Part shown: piece after piece, positions 1-13,360 of the stretch
Layout: every line of letters starts with the position of its first letter
How positions within the stretch are numbered: the stretch's first letter is position 1
DNA from: Nemopilema nomurai
Lineage: Eukaryota > Cnidaria > Scyphozoa > Rhizostomeae > Rhizostomatidae
Reading direction: 5' to 3'
Assembly: GCA_003864495.1 (NCBI GenBank)
Contig: ML133383.1
Span: 3,803,560-3,867,559, forward strand
DNA: 64,000 nucleotides
Made by a program: the position numbers and the translations under genes
The notes under the pieces: generated by a model
What the model was told of the DNA's origin: nothing
The model's input: only the letters and a program-made list of their open reading frames with translations
Databases searched by the model: none

Positions 1-487
1 ATTTAGAAGAGTCTTTAAGGGAGTTGCATGGGGAAAGGGGGTAATTTTCATGAAAGTAAAACATTCATCTAAAAGAACGGGAACTAGAATAGCGGTTTGA
101 TTAATTGACTTGAAAGATGTTGAGCTATTTGAGGCGCACCGTTTACTCTGTGGCATGCCAATGTGAACTTATATGCAAAATTAAAGAAATATTCCTTTGG
201 CATTGCGAAGAATGTTAGGAATTTTTTCCTTATAATTTGACTTTTTCCTTTATTATTTGACTTTTTCCTATATTATTTGATAATTAACATTAATATGTTG
301 CAAATTTTTTGTTAGGGTTCTTGTTTATGAATATTGATAAAATTAAAATTTCTTAGTGTTGTGAATCTAACACAAATGTTGGTCATCTAGTTAATAGTTG
401 CCTTTCTCAAGTCTCTCAAGCATTTCTTCGAATACCTGAACTATATATAACGGCAGCTATTCCATCATTCATCGGTATTTGTTACAG
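1..487. other. non-coding left edge, probably intron of gene A
   Basis: No convincing coding sequence is visible. The stretch is AT-rich and ends in a good splice acceptor (pyrimidine-rich stretch then TTACAG at 482-487), after which an open frame begins. It is therefore best read as intron of gene A. The first exon, including any signal peptide, should lie to the left of the window. Confidence 0.5.
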
Positions 488-3400
488 TAGATTCAAAATT
501 TGCGTTTTTCCAAATTCAAGGCAATTCTGCGGTAATGGACAGCATGAACCGGCTTTCAAACATCGTTGCGATGTTATCAGCGAAGGTTGCTCAGCAACAG
601 GCTGGCGGTGGTGCCGCTGCGGCTGGAGGAGGCGACGGAGGAGGTACGTGCATACTCGTATCAAATGAATAAGTGCGAGGATGAGCTTGCAATGGAGAAT
701 GTTGTTTGAGGCAGAGAACTAGATGCAGCAAACTAAACATTCGTTGTTCAATTGAAGAGTTGTTTGAGTCAACGAACTGGAAAATTGACTGGCTTGGTAA
801 CTCTATTCATGGCTTGAAACCTTCCTTTATTTCCTAGAAAAAAAAACTTGCATACCTTCGACTATTTGACATTCTACAACACCGCGATTCATGTAGAAAT
901 GCACAGTTCATTTTATAGAGCATACATACCATACATCGAGCGCGTATATGTATATTACCTACTGATTTACTCATGAAGCGAAAGAAACAGGCTTCAACAG
1001 TTGCATTTTGAGCTTTTATTTACTATTCTGACACAGATTAATTGAGGAACCAAATGAGAATGTAAATATATTTGGGTATGTATTTGCAGGCACAAATGCC
1101 ATGGTCACTGCGCAGCAGGCAAGAGTTTCGGGACAGCTTGGAGCACTTGCAGAGGGAGTTGGGACACTGATCAAAGAAATAAGAGAACTCAGAACCATGA
1201 AAACGATCGAAAATGCGGGCGGCGGTGGCGCTGGTGGCGGCGGTGGTGCTGGTGGTGGCGGCGGCGGCGGCGGCGGCGGATATGCAGGCGGTGGATTTGG
1301 AGGAGGTGGAATGGCCGGCGGTGGCGGCGGAGGAAATATGCAAGGAATGCTAGCAGCTGCAACCGTCGCAAAGGCCCTGAACGCGATCAGAAATGCGCAA
1401 TCGGCGTTGAATATTGGCGCAGGGAATGTCATGGGACAAGCATCAAGCAACGCGGCATTCAGCTCAGGGTTTAGGGCTGGTGGCGCGGCTGGCTTAGGAG
1501 GCATTGGTTTGGGAGGATTAGCAGGACTAGGAGGAGGCATTGGCTTCGTCGGCGCTGGGCCCTTGCCGGGTGCCCCTATGCCACTACCAGTGCCATCGCC
1601 TGTTGTGTCGTTTTCTGGGTTGAATGCCCTGACCGCTGCGGCTGGTGGAGGTGGTTTTGGTGGCAATGGAGGAGCATTGGCTGGGGGTGCGGGCGGACTC
1701 GCAGGGGGTCCATTGGCAGACTCACTCAGCACAAGTTTAAGCGCCCTGGGGCCAAAGGCTGCATCTCACTTCCTCAACAACCTTGCCAAAGGAATGAACA
1801 AAGTCACATCAAGCTATTTGGCTGCTCTGAAGAAACAGCAGAAGGAGTCTGAAAGCAGCGGAGGAGGAAAAGGTGGAAAAGGAGGCAAGAAGGGAAAACC
1901 CAAGCCATCAAAGCGAGGCACTGTTATTCTGCCATCTTTCTTTGGGTTTGAGGATTATGGAAAGAAATCGAAAATTGGAAATAAGAAGAAGGTAATTACA
2001 CCCAGTGACGAAATAGACAAATACGCATTTATACAAGCGCTTCTTGGTGACAAAAGAAGCAAAACAAAGAAAGAGAAGCAAAAGGCAGTGTCATCCAAGA
2101 AATCAAATGGGAAGAAAAGGATGGGGGCAAACAAGAGGAAAATTAGCAGAGAAGAAAAAAGCGACCAGAACGATGCCTTGCTTGCACAGAAAGCCGCTAG
2201 TGTGAATTTTGGGAATGGGCTGAAGCCACGTGAGTACCGATGTGCAGGCAGCATGCGTTTCTTGATATGACGTAATAAGTGCGCTACTGGGAGGGGACGA
2301 TTAACAAAATGCTTATCACGGTGTTCATTTGAGAACTATGAATGGGCTAATTTTGGGATTTTAGGGCATGTTTATCTTCAATGTATGTAAAACATCCTCA
2401 TTACCAGTTACAGGTACAAAGAACGGGCAGTGAGGAATATAACGACTTGTAACACTGCGAATCGAATTAAATAGAAAATGAACATGCACCAATAAAACGT
2501 TGCACTTAAGAGCTCGTGCGTATTTAAGTCATATGCTTCGTGGCGCAAAATCAACATTTTACCCTCTCTCTATTCGACCATATACTTAACTGTACAGCTT
2601 GACATGTGCGACTTCTAACAGACTTACTCTTTAAACTAGGGAGACCTGGGGTGACATTACGCGAATATGACGACATTGAAGACATTAACCAATACGGAAT
2701 CGACGCAGTCTATGACTCGAAGAGTTTCCCTAGAAAATCGACCAAGTCGGAAGTGCTTTTCAACTTCGACTCAAGAAATTCAAGGCACGAGGACACTGCT
2801 CTGAGAGTCTATGGCTGGTTTTTGCCACCCCTAACAGGAGCATACGTCTTCTATACATCATGTGACGATTTGTGTGACCTGTTCATAAGCCCTAATGAAA
2901 ACCCGACGGCAAAACTGAAAATGATCTCGCAAAAGGACTGGTCAGAGCATAACGAGTTTGATAGGTACGATTGACGAGTTGCCTTGATAATCATAAAAGC
3001 GAAGACTAACCATCTGTTTGACTGGCAAAACTGGAAGGGTGGGGGACGAAGTTGGCAGATCTGCATGAATTTATTGAGAACGAGTCCTAGGAAGAGTCTT
3101 TTCTAAAAATAGGGCTGCTTGCGCGTTCCAACAGCCAATGAAGTGATACACAAGAAATCCAAGCCAAATCGATTTGGTCTTACTGTCTTCAAAGGATTTG
3201 CAAGTCGGCACTTAAAATCTCTAAAAAATTTATTCCAATATAGCAAAGCTAAATTAGGTGAAACTAACCCATTAACAGGTGCTAGCACAGTTTAAATGAA
3301 AGTACTCGTTCTTTGACGGTAGTGAAGCTTTAACTGCGTAATTGAGCATGGCCGAATTCGTCCTTAGGTACCCAATGATGCAGTCGTCCGCAGTGATGCA

Positions 3401-6400
3401 GCTCCAGGCCGGCCGTTCATACTACATAGAAGGGGTGCAGGGCAACGCAGAAGGAAACAGTCATTTGTCCGTTGGGGTTCAGTTACCAAATGGGCTAATG
3501 ATACGTCCAATTACAGGAGCATTCTTAAGTAGAGAGCCAATGAGTGACGCAACCGCACAAAGTGCTGCGATGGCGCAGTCCGGCGGGACTGGAGCATTGA
3601 ACGGAGCGGGTCAGATGCTTGGAGGAGGCGGCGCTGGGGGTGCAGGTGGTCTTGGGGGTGCGGGTGGCCTTGGAGCGGCAGGTGGCCTTGGAGGGGCAGG
3701 TGGCTTGGCAGGAGGAGGTGCGGCTGGAACAGGAGGAGGACCAGCCGGGCCGTATGGTGGCAGTGGTCCGATAAACAGTGTTGGTGCAGGTGGAATGGGA
3801 CAGGCTGGTGCACATGGAGGAGCCGAACGGCTAACCAGCGAACAGTTCAACCCCGGGGCCCATGCATTGACAGCAGGTGGTGGCTTTGGAGGGGGAGCAG
3901 CCGCCACTGCGCCATTAGGTACTGCTGGTGAGGTGGCAGATGCCTTGTCAAAACTTGGTGCAAATGGTCTTGCGGGACTGGGTGGTCTAGGAACCGGTGG
4001 AGGATTAGGAAACACTGGGGGCCTGGGTGGAAACGGAGGACTGGCAAACATTGGGGGTCAGGGAGGAAACGGAGCGTTGGCAAGTCTTGGTGGCTTGGGA
4101 GGAAACGGAGGATTGGCAAATCTTGGTGGTTTAGGCTCAGATGGAGGAGTTGGAAGTGCCTTAGGTGGTGCTCTGGCCAACGCCGCCCAGGGCGCAAATG
4201 GAAACCTCGGTGGCTTGATGGCAGCGGCAGTTATAAATGCGCTGAAAAACAAAGCAGGTGGTAGCGCCGGAGGAGCACTAGCTGGGGCCATAGGCGGGAA
4301 CAGTGCGGCTAGTCTTGGGGCATCAGCAGCCGCGGCGGGTGGCATTGCGGCAGCTCTTGAAGACGCAGCGGCAGTGAAAATGGGAGAGGCATCGGACGTT
4401 GCAAATGCTCTGAAAAATGCTTTGGCAGGGAATGGTGCTGCAACCGCCTTGAGCGATGCCATAAATGCGGCTGCGGGTATGAAACCTCTTTGGATTGTGA
4501 TTCACGGGCACTTAGATCTATTCGGAGCTTTCCAACACCAAAGTCTTGAGTCTCTATGCCTATTTGATGATTTTACTTCCACGGAAAGATGGTTCCATAA
4601 TTTAGCACCTATGTATGAAAAGCATTTCTGACCAAATGCCGATTTGCGATGAGGAACGGCTAAATCAGTTTTAGTATTACGAAGTCTCTTTTTCCTATCC
4701 CATTCTAATTGATGCTTGATTGCTTTCATTGACTGCCACCTTTGCACAATAACCTGAGCCCTTCAATAGCAATTTCGGATGGATTCAAGTTTACTGGTAC
4801 TGTTTTAGGTATGGCAAGCGGCACTTCACCGTGGCAAAACAAAGTGGCCCAGACAGTTGCGTCCGGCATCGCTGCAGGAATACTCTCGGGTGGCACTGCA
4901 GTAATAAACCACATTGCTAGCACACTCAAAGCCAAGGGAGTGAATCCCGCCCAGTTGGCGGCTGCTTCACATGGGAGTACAGGAGCCGGTGGGATTGGCC
5001 AGGGAGCCGCTGGCGGGAACAGTGCAGGTGGAAATGGAGGCAATACGCCGCCAAGCAATGTTGTTGTTATTGGAGCTGGAGGAAATACCGGAGGCGGAAA
5101 TGGTGGAAATACCAGAGGCGGAAATGGTGGAAGTACCGGAGGCGGAAATGGTGGAAGTACCGGAGGCGGAAATGGAGGAAAAACTGGAGCTGGAAATGGA
5201 GGAAGCATTGGAGGTGGGAATGGAGGAAGTACCGGAGGAACGTCTGCAGGATCCCAAAGCGGAACAACATTTGCCTTTCAACAAGCAGCCAATGGTGGAG
5301 CAAATAATGGTGGGACGGCTTCCGGTGCCGGAGTGAGTTTGGGTGTTGGAGTACCACTTGTGAACGTTGTTGGGCAAGGCAACAACGCAGCTGGTTCAAC
5401 TGGAGGGAGCGCTAAGGAAGAGAACCTGGGCACCACATATGTATTTAGCCCTGTGAATGCCAATGCCGCACCCACGGTCAGTGGAACGCAGAGAAACGTG
5501 CGCAAACCAGCAAGCAATTTGATGTTTTCAGGATCTGACGCGAATAAGGCCAAAGGTGGGAGTGAGCAAGGCGTTGTTTACAAGTTCAATCCGGTCGAAG
5601 GTGGAGGCAGCACTGTCAACCATCTTAGCAAAGGAGAGCACGGGATACTGGTGCCATCCCATTTGCAAAGACCCATCATCAATGCCCACCGAGAGGGACA
5701 TCATCTGCGACCTATGGAAGCCTCTGAGAATCTTGGAGCTGTTTTGAATGAGCTGGTGAGTCTGATGCCGCATGAGGAGTATAACATGCATGTTGGTGCA
5801 GACACGATTCATCTGAAGCCCCCTAGTATAACAAGCTCAATGTCAATAAAGGACAGCCATAGCTATGCAGCTGGCTTGCACAATACCGACGGGGGATTTG
5901 TTGGCCACGGTTCCAAGAAAAAGCTAATCGGCGAGCTCGCGGAAATCAACGGATCAACTGGGAGCAAAAAGACCAAGAGCAAGGAAAGAGAGAGTGGAGC
6001 GACTGTAAAGAAACATAAGGCAAATGAAGATGAAGATGAAGATGATGACGATGACGAATTCGACATTGATAAGGACAAGCCAGACAAAGATGAGAAAGAG
6101 GATGATGAAGTGCCAAGTGACGATGAAAAGGAGGCTGATAAAAAGCTCGAGGAGAAGGACGTGAAAGAGGTTGCTAACGGCAAAGACTTGGAAGAGGTTT
6201 TTGACGAGCTCTCAGATCGAGATGAAGCCAGATTGCACGCAGAGCACCGGGTGAAAGGAAAGAAGGTCAAAGGAAGGAACAACCACCCCAGGCGATAACC
6301 AGCGAAGCCAAAGTTAGAAGCGGAGGACATAAGTTTGTCAAAAGTCACGGGTCTCCAGCGATGTTCCAGAGCTACAGGCCGTCTTCCGTAAGCAACACAA

Positions 6401-9400
6401 TTACAGCAAGACAAAAGTTTCTGATAGATAACAACGAAGGAAGGCTGGGAAGTAATAAGTTGAACAGAGAAAAAGGAAGATTGACTGCGAACCATTTGCC
6501 TGTAGAAGTGAAAGAGGCTTGGCCAGAGACGTTGTCGTCAAAGCGGTCATTTTTGAACCAACAGAACAGCTCCTTCACATCGACTAGTAATTTGACAAGA
6601 AATGGCAGCAAAGACCTGGAAAAGATAAGCAATCGCTCGAAGCTTGATGATACCAGCAAGTTGACTTATGACGTAACAAATATCGAACACAAAAACACTG
6701 GGAAGCGAACGAAGGTTCCCAAAACAAAAGTTTATGATAACGAGGCTACACCTACTGCAAATAGTGTTGCGACGAGAGAAATTGTAAAGAAGGACAGAAA
6801 AGTAGGGAAAGAGCTTGATTATGACACAGATGTTGCAGAAGATGGAGATGGTAAGGGAGTGATGGTTGATTCGGTAGAGAAACGGAGTCACATTGCAAAG
6901 GGGTTTGAGGACTCACTTACGGATAACACGGAACTCGCAAAGAAGGGTTCTGGTTTGGAACAGATATACATGGAAGATGGAACGGTGAATGAAGATATTC
7001 ATTCTGGTCTTTGGGAAGTGGAGACTGAGAGAGGCGGAATAGTTGCAGACGATTTAAGCAGAAAGGTTCTTAAAAACCTGAAAGTGATGCCTATGGGAAT
7101 GAAGCGGAATAGGATTGAGGGTGATTCGAATAGAGAGAGTGTTGCAGTTCATAAGCCGAGAGACCAAATGTCTAAAGCTGATGCAAAAACTAAAAAGAAG
7201 ATGGGCAAAAGAAGGAAGAAGTTGAAAAAGAAGAGCAAAAGGAAGGATCGCGGAGTTTTCCAGCTTAAACGATCATCAGCTAAATTGCGAAACACCAAGA
7301 TAAGTCATGGCAAAAAATTGCGGAAGCAGAGGACTTTTAAAGAAGGGAGAAATTCTAAAGGGGCAAAATGGTCGACTTTACAACATACGAAGAAATCGGC
7401 AGATGAAATAGGGCAGAAGAGAGACCTCTTCAACCTTCGCTCTAATAGAAAGGAGATAGCCAACATGGCGGTGCAGGCTTTTCTGCCACTTCTAGTTAAC
7501 AAGATTCACAACCGAATTGAGTCCACAAGGCATGGACAGCAAACGTACGCATATTACCCATATGACCTCAACCAACCACCAGGTGGGGCTGCGAAGCAGA
7601 TGATTGCCCCTGCGGTGCACCAGAATCCATTGAAACAGAGACTCACCTTTGCCCTCCTTGGAAACCTCTTCAATAGACAAGACACGAGTCAGCCCCGAAT
7701 CGAGAACCGCCTCAAGTACCCAATATACTTCATACCACCAGTCCAGCAGCAAGCCGCCCCTGTCCTCTCCATTGGCCCACAGCCTCCTTTCGCGCCACAG
7801 TTGGGTTTACCAAATCCTCCTGTGGCCTCGATTGGGCCGGATCCTCCCATGATGCTGCCCCGAAATCCAGTGCTACCTCCCGTCGCATCCATCGGTCCTC
7901 AGCCTTTCTTCCAGCCCCCAAAGCCAACGAATAGACTGCCGGAAGTCGCATCGATTGCTAAGAGCCAAATATGTTGCCAACCAAATCGCCTTCACGGAAA
8001 GCGGTTCCCGTAAAGCCTACCACTGTCATCAAGAAAAAGCCAACCAAGCATAGCAAAGGGAATGCGAGGCATATAACTCCGGCAGCTGGGGGGTCGTATG
8101 AAAGAGTTGGGCCTACTGGCAGCGCAGCGCAGGACTACGAAACGCATTCCAGTATCCATCATGAACACCATTGGATTCACCATGGCAGCATGGGGAGATT
8201 CCCCGGCATGCACCACGAAGACGACTATCACGAGATGCGCGGAACGCAGTCGAGCATTCACAATACTATGTCAGTGGGCCATGGCCATGATGATCACATG
8301 GATGACTATCACGAGGGCGACTATCACGTGGGTGGCGATCACGTGGGTGGAGATCATGAAGGCGAATATCACGTGGGTGGCAATCACGTGGGTGATGAAG
8401 AGGAGCAAGTAAAGAAAATGCCACAGCACATAAAGCCAATGGCAAAATTCACTGACTTAAGTCACAATGAGCTTTTGACCAAAAACCTGAGCTCGATTTT
8501 GCCAGGGTTTGTACTTGTACCAGGACATGAGAAGATTGCGGACGAAAAGAGGAGGAAGAGGACAACTGAAGAACAAATTGTTGTGAGGAAGTGCGAGGAG
8601 GTGTGGAAGAGCAAAGTGCAGCATTGGCAAAAAAGGCATCAAAAATAAGGAAAAAGCCAACTCAGAATGGAAAGAAAAGAAAAGGGGCTAAAACGAAAGG
8701 GAGAAAGTCAGAGAGAAAGAAGAGAAGGAAATTGAAAAGAAAAAGCAAGGCCACTAAAGCGATCCAGACTGGATCAAAGCGATCAACAGGAATAAATAAA
8801 ATAACAATTGCGAATGCGGCAGTGAAGGCTCTGGTTCCATTGCTCTTGAAAAGCGCGATATTGCGAAGGGAAAGGAGCCGAAAAAAGAAGGTGTTATACG
8901 TACCAGTTGCGATGGCTTCTGGCCAAGAGGCTGGTCAGGTGCAAGCGATGCTCAAGCCCCTTGCATCGATGAGTGCTAATGCACAGTTGCTACCACCGGT
9001 GGCATCAATTGTAAAAGAGCTGGCGGTACCGCCACCTCCACCACCTCCAATGCTGGCACCGGTCGCATCTATAGTCAAAGAGCCGGATGTTCCGCCGCCG
9101 CCACCGCCAAAGATGCTTCCTTCGGTGCCATCGATCGGCAAGGAGCCAGTTCCACTGGTGGAAAAGCCAATAAAGCCTGCTAAAGAAGAGAAGGGTGATA
9201 AAGAGGATAAAAAGGAAGAGAAGAAAGAAGATGATAAGAAAGATAAAAAGGAGGACAAAAAGGAGGACAAAAAGGAGGACAAAAAGGAAGACAAAAATAA
9301 AGATGACGAGAAAGACAAAAAAGATGCCAAAAAGGAAGATGATGGGAAAAAAGAGGACAAAGACTCTGCTAAAGGCGGAAAGACAAGGCACTTGACGCCC

Positions 9401-9553
9401 AAGATGGTTCCAATTCATCTCAGAAACACTTTGACGAGCATGGACAAAAACAAAAATAAATCGAAAAGTAAAGGATATGTACTTGTGCCACACCACGAAG
9501 CTGAGCTCAAAGACAATGTGCAAACGTACTTAGCCGAGTATGATAATAGCTGA
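488..9553 (+). CDS. gene A: large Gly-rich, PA14-domain, lysine-rich matrix-like protein (5' partial)
   Basis: Coding exons are 488-643, 1090-2229, 2622-2964, 3347-4476 and 4809-9553; all four junctions keep phase. About 2,500 residues are present. In order: helix plus Gly-rich repeats (exons 1-2) and a basic stretch; a PA14 domain in exon 3 and the start of exon 4 (GWFLPPLTGAYVFY, SCDDLCDLFIS, then LQAGRSYYIEG, HLSVGVQLPNG); Gly/Ala repeats such as GGLGGNGGLANLGG; a GGNGGSTGG array; an acidic block near 6020-6130; then a duplicated module of basic helix, VASI/Pro-rich and VLVP motifs, ending in DNS-stop. PA14 is an extracellular beta-barrel often linked to carbohydrate binding; the rest resembles structural silk- or mineral-matrix proteins, but function is unknown. 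The last exon changes frame three times (about 6226-6295, 7955-7975 and 8585-8645), each like loss of one base. Start and signal peptide are not seen. Confidence is high for coding and PA14, low for role. Confidence 0.8.
1204..1345 (+). repeat. GGC/GGT-rich tract encoding a polyglycine run
   Basis: Near-perfect GGY/GGM codon run inside exon 2 of gene A, giving Gly with scattered Ala, Tyr, Phe and Met. The reverse strand therefore shows long proline and arginine ORFs, which are shadows. Confidence 0.85.
2622..3534 (+). other. PA14 domain of gene A, interrupted by one intron
   Basis: Exon 2622-2964 and the first about 190 bases of exon 3347-4476 join in phase 2 into a PA14 domain of about 150 residues. 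Visible hallmarks are the 'G.F.PP.TG.Y.F...S.D...L.IS..E.P' core in the first half and 'L.AG..YYIE......HLSVG..LP.G...RPI.G' in the second. Known PA14 domains occur in glycosidases, adhesins and toxin protective antigens; here it sits in a structural-looking protein, so a carbohydrate- or matrix-binding role is inferred. The acceptor at 3346 has a poor pyrimidine tract. Confidence 0.85.
5080..5245 (+). repeat. 24-base tandem array encoding GGNGGSTGG units
   Basis: About six units of a 24-base repeat (GGAGGCGGAAATGGTGGAAG with variants), in frame within the last exon of gene A. It encodes Gly/Asn/Ser/Thr-rich octapeptides, typical of flexible structural proteins. Confidence 0.8.
8280..8400 (+). 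repeat. His/Asp/Gly-rich tandem array in gene A
   Basis: In the frame that starts near 7971, units of GATCACGTGGGTGG and relatives encode DYHVGGDHVGG-type repeats. An upstream segment (about 8150-8230) is also His-rich (HHEHHWIHH). Regular His/Asp spacing suggests metal binding, which is an inference. Confidence 0.75.
9200..9362 (+). repeat. Lys-Glu-Asp tandem array in gene A
   Basis: Repeats of AAAAAGGAGGAC and variants encode KEDKKED units near the C-terminus of gene A. This block occupies the same place in the second module copy that the His-rich array occupies in the first. Confidence 0.8.
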
Positions 9554-11840
9554 AAGCGATTTGTTGTGATAGCATCATCTGGAAGATGATTTTTGATTAA
9601 CTCTACAGCGCCATTTTTTCATATCATGTCGAAAACAAATTATAAAGCGTTGTTATAAACGGCGTTACCGCTAAAAACAACAAACAAGGCGTCTTGAAGT
9701 CGAAGACTCAATGTTTAGCATAAGAACACGTTTATTATTGAGTTTGAAGTCGAAAGTCTATATAAAGGGATTGACACCTTTTATTCCTTTGCTTAAAAAG
9801 GGCTTCAGACCGAAGAAAATGAGTAACGCTGAAAAACTTTTTCGAATTTAAGCTGAAAGATAAAACTCTTTATCATTGAGCCAAGAATGCTCCTGTAATT
9901 GTCTTTTTTGAAGACAAGAAGCTTATAGTTGTTAAATTTTAAGGTTAAACTAATTAAAGTTGCTTTTTCTCATTGGCCAAGATTCTGACTTGGTTTAGAC
10001 TCAACAGAAACTAACTTTTGTAACTCCGTTGTAAACAAAGATTTTTGAATCACATTGTATTCGGGTAATTTCGTACATAATAACTTTCTGTATTTAGTGT
10101 AAAATTGTTGCTTAGTACAAAAGGAGCGAAATTTTTACAATTTGTTAATTGTTTGAAAGCTGCCTTTGCTTCTTTCTCTAGTACTCAAAATTATACAAAT
10201 CAATTTTATGTAATGGAACGTACTTGTAATGATTTGAAAAAAAATTGAAAAAAATTTAAAACTCTTCAACTGCAATACAACAAAATAATAGGTATTATAA
10301 ACAAAAAAGGAGTGCAAGACAGTATTAAGTAAAGAAAGACATCGAATGTGGAAAGGTGAATGAAAAAGTATAATGAAAGTAGATACATGAAAAAATTCAA
10401 AAAAGTGAAGGATAGTAATGACTAAAGCGTGCTCTATATAAGTATCAACAAACTTGGCACAGCAACACATTGTCCTACTCCTTGCAAGGCAAGATTCAAA
10501 ATTGTTTATGTTGTGGGCAGAAGATTCAAAAGTCTAAAATGAGAACGCTTATAGTAAGCTAAGAATCAAATTTGAAAGACATAAATAAATTTGACCTAGG
10601 TTGTTACCCAATTGAATTTAGTAAAAACTACGTAATTGTAAATTGTTCTCCTAAAAAAATCATAAAAGCTCAAGTTTTGAAAATATAGCTTCTTCTATCA
10701 TAAACTTTGGGATATGAGGGGTAAGGCATTGGAAAAAGCCTGATCTTTGGCTGCTTCATTGATCACCCAGTTATACACAGAGCTGGAATGAAACACCATC
10801 AGCGACCAAGGATAAAAGACTGTTGTGAGCATAAGCAGAAAACAGATGGCGTAATGCTTGCGATGTGTTGATATGATATGAAAGCCCCGCAACACTGTTA
10901 AGGCACTGCCGTGACATTGATACGATACGAGACTGATATGAGACTGATAAGGGGACAGAGATCAAGTTGATAAGATGGCTGACGTGAAATGGACCTCGAC
11001 GATCTGATTTGACACTCTTCTTCGAATAAGCTGAATCGAGATCATTTCCAAGTAATTATATCTCCGTCACTTAGTGAACCCTGCATGCCAACAACCCAGT
11101 TAAACAGGTTTTGTGAGTTTCCTTTCCAGTCACGAATCTCATTGATCATTTCACGCCCTTGCTTTAGTGCTTAACTGAAAAAGGGTATTGAGGAGTTGAA
11201 AACTTTTATAGTTGAGACATTTCTCATACAGAAAGCAGAACTAGAGAAAAGCTATTGTAAGAAAATAAGCATAATCAGTTCGTGTTATCCCTATTTTCCA
11301 AAGTGCAACGCTGCTTCAACATGGACTGAATGTCCCTTCCGGCCGTCACAGCACTGGAGCAAGAATCTTTACTTGGGTATATGCTGGTGTTGATACAGTG
11401 GTAATGCATAAATGATCTATTTAGACTCTTTCAGTTTAAATAAACCAAGCACATTATGAAATCGGCTGGTCGGCAGGTCGTAATTTCATCAGCCAATAAA
11501 ATAAATATCCATTCAGACAATTTCACAAAAGATCACATGTATTTTTCAAAGCTAGGTATATCATTGGATTCTTTTTTTCTGTTGACAGAGTTTTATACCC
11601 AGATATGTTTCTAACGCACATGTTTTAGCTGAAAAAGTACTTCAAGCTGTCTTTCATAAGATGCCAGAAACTCAATTATAAAAATTGATCGGAGATGAGG
11701 AGGAGGTGATATTCGCCCGCATCATTGGTTGCAACCGTTTTTGTAACATATCTGCTTTTTTCTTCATTTATACACTGGAGAAAAAGCAATAATGAGGTGT
11801 TTCTGCTTCGTCATTTCCACAAGCACCTCGCATCACTAAT

Positions 11841-11928
11841 TCATTATCGCAAATGCATATTCGCCAATATATAATCGCCAATAAATAATTGCAAATACAT
11901 AATCGCCAACACATAATCGCCAATACAT
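11841..11928. repeat. degenerate tandem repeat, unit about 15 bases (ATAATCGCCAATAC)
   Basis: Five to six imperfect copies of a motif containing CGCCAATA or TGCAAATA separated by AT-rich linkers. No coding role is apparent. Confidence 0.65.
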
Positions 11929-13360
11929 GGTTCCAATGCTGCTGAGACCTTTCGCGACCAAATCCTAGCGAACAGTAAACATGTTTCTTCCTGGGCATTT
12001 AAGTGAGAGTGATGGATGCTGCGTGGGCGGCTTTGCTACGGGTCACATGGCAGGGTCAGCTGATGTCACGGCAATGATCTGCTGCGAGTGGGCTAGCCAT
12101 TGAATCGGAACAATGCTTCATTGTGTAAAAACAATCAACAATTGAATCGGTTCGAATGTCTCCCCAAGGATCGCCTACGATTTTCAGCTCAACAGTAAAT
12201 AATATGGGGATGTTTTTGTTGTAATTTCTGCACATTTTTATTTGACAGATTGTGAAACTTCGTAGAAAAGGGTAAGTCCAATTTTCATCTTTACTTTTTT
12301 TGATCAGCGATCTCACCAGGTGGATTGAAGTAACGGTTGGAAAATGTGTTCAATGAGTTCTTCTGCAAACCTGTAGTGTGCGCTTTAGGTAATTCGTCAC
12401 ATAGACTTTTCGTGAATTTTCACTTTGATATGTATTTGAAAAAATGAGATAGAGAGCCTTTCTAATAAGTTTTGTTTGCCTCTCCTTCCCTTGTCAAAAT
12501 TTGGCAGTATGCATCTATGGTTTTAGAATGGTGCGCGCTTGGAAATTTTAATCCAATAAGCGCAAAAGCAGCTACAACATTTATGAAGACAAGAAAGATT
12601 TAGTAAAACATAAAATCGTCAAGCAGATAAGGCCCAAGTGGAATTTGATAGCTACGTGATTTTGACACACATGCACTGAATGGGACACTGGGACTTTTTG
12701 CAGCTCCAGCCTTAACATCTGGATTAAGAAGCACCGTTTATACTAAGTAAATACTACTCTTAAGATATTGCGATTGGCTTTCATATCCAGCTTTGCATTA
12801 GCAAATAGTTGCAAAAGCGAGTGTCCTAGATTCCTCGTCTGTTTTGGACCAGTGCATAGTATGTACTACGCGGGCAAAAAATTTCATTTACAAAGAAAGC
12901 TTATTGAAACAGTCGCTATAAATATATCCACTCTTCTTTGGACTCTGAAGTTGTCTTCTTCTTGTCTCATTCGACGTGCGAGCCATAGAAACCTTTGTTG
13001 CAACTCTTTCGTATCATTGAACAATTTCATACTACACTGATAACACGCTAAAGATTAGTTGTATTAGATCGAATACTTTTATCATTTCCTAACAGATAGG
13101 GTCTCCTTCGTATAGATTTTGATGTTGAATACAGTCTATTAAATGGGTTTTGTCACAAGCGAACAAAACAGTGACCCAATATTGAGGTAGTCAGGAAATA
13201 TACTCGTTCTGCGCGTTATGCGCGTATCATTTAACCAATTCTCTATAGAATCTGCATAACCAAGATTGGAGAGCACAATTTAAGATTAGAGTCAGAAATA
13301 GCTCAATCAGGCCGCCCTCTAACCCATCCCCTCCCCCGATTTTCCGTAACCTTCGGAAAC

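Noticed and set aside
1016..1732. Long Pro/Ala ORF on the minus strand opposite gene A exon 2
   Set aside because: It is the antisense of the Gly-rich codons; the plus strand has the consistent splice phases.
3511..5208. Several Pro/Ala and Arg/His ORFs on the minus strand
   Set aside because: Shadows of Gly-rich repeats in gene A exons 4 and 5.
5863..6495. Ser-rich minus-strand ORF
   Set aside because: Antisense of the acidic and Lys-rich gene A segment; no signal of its own.
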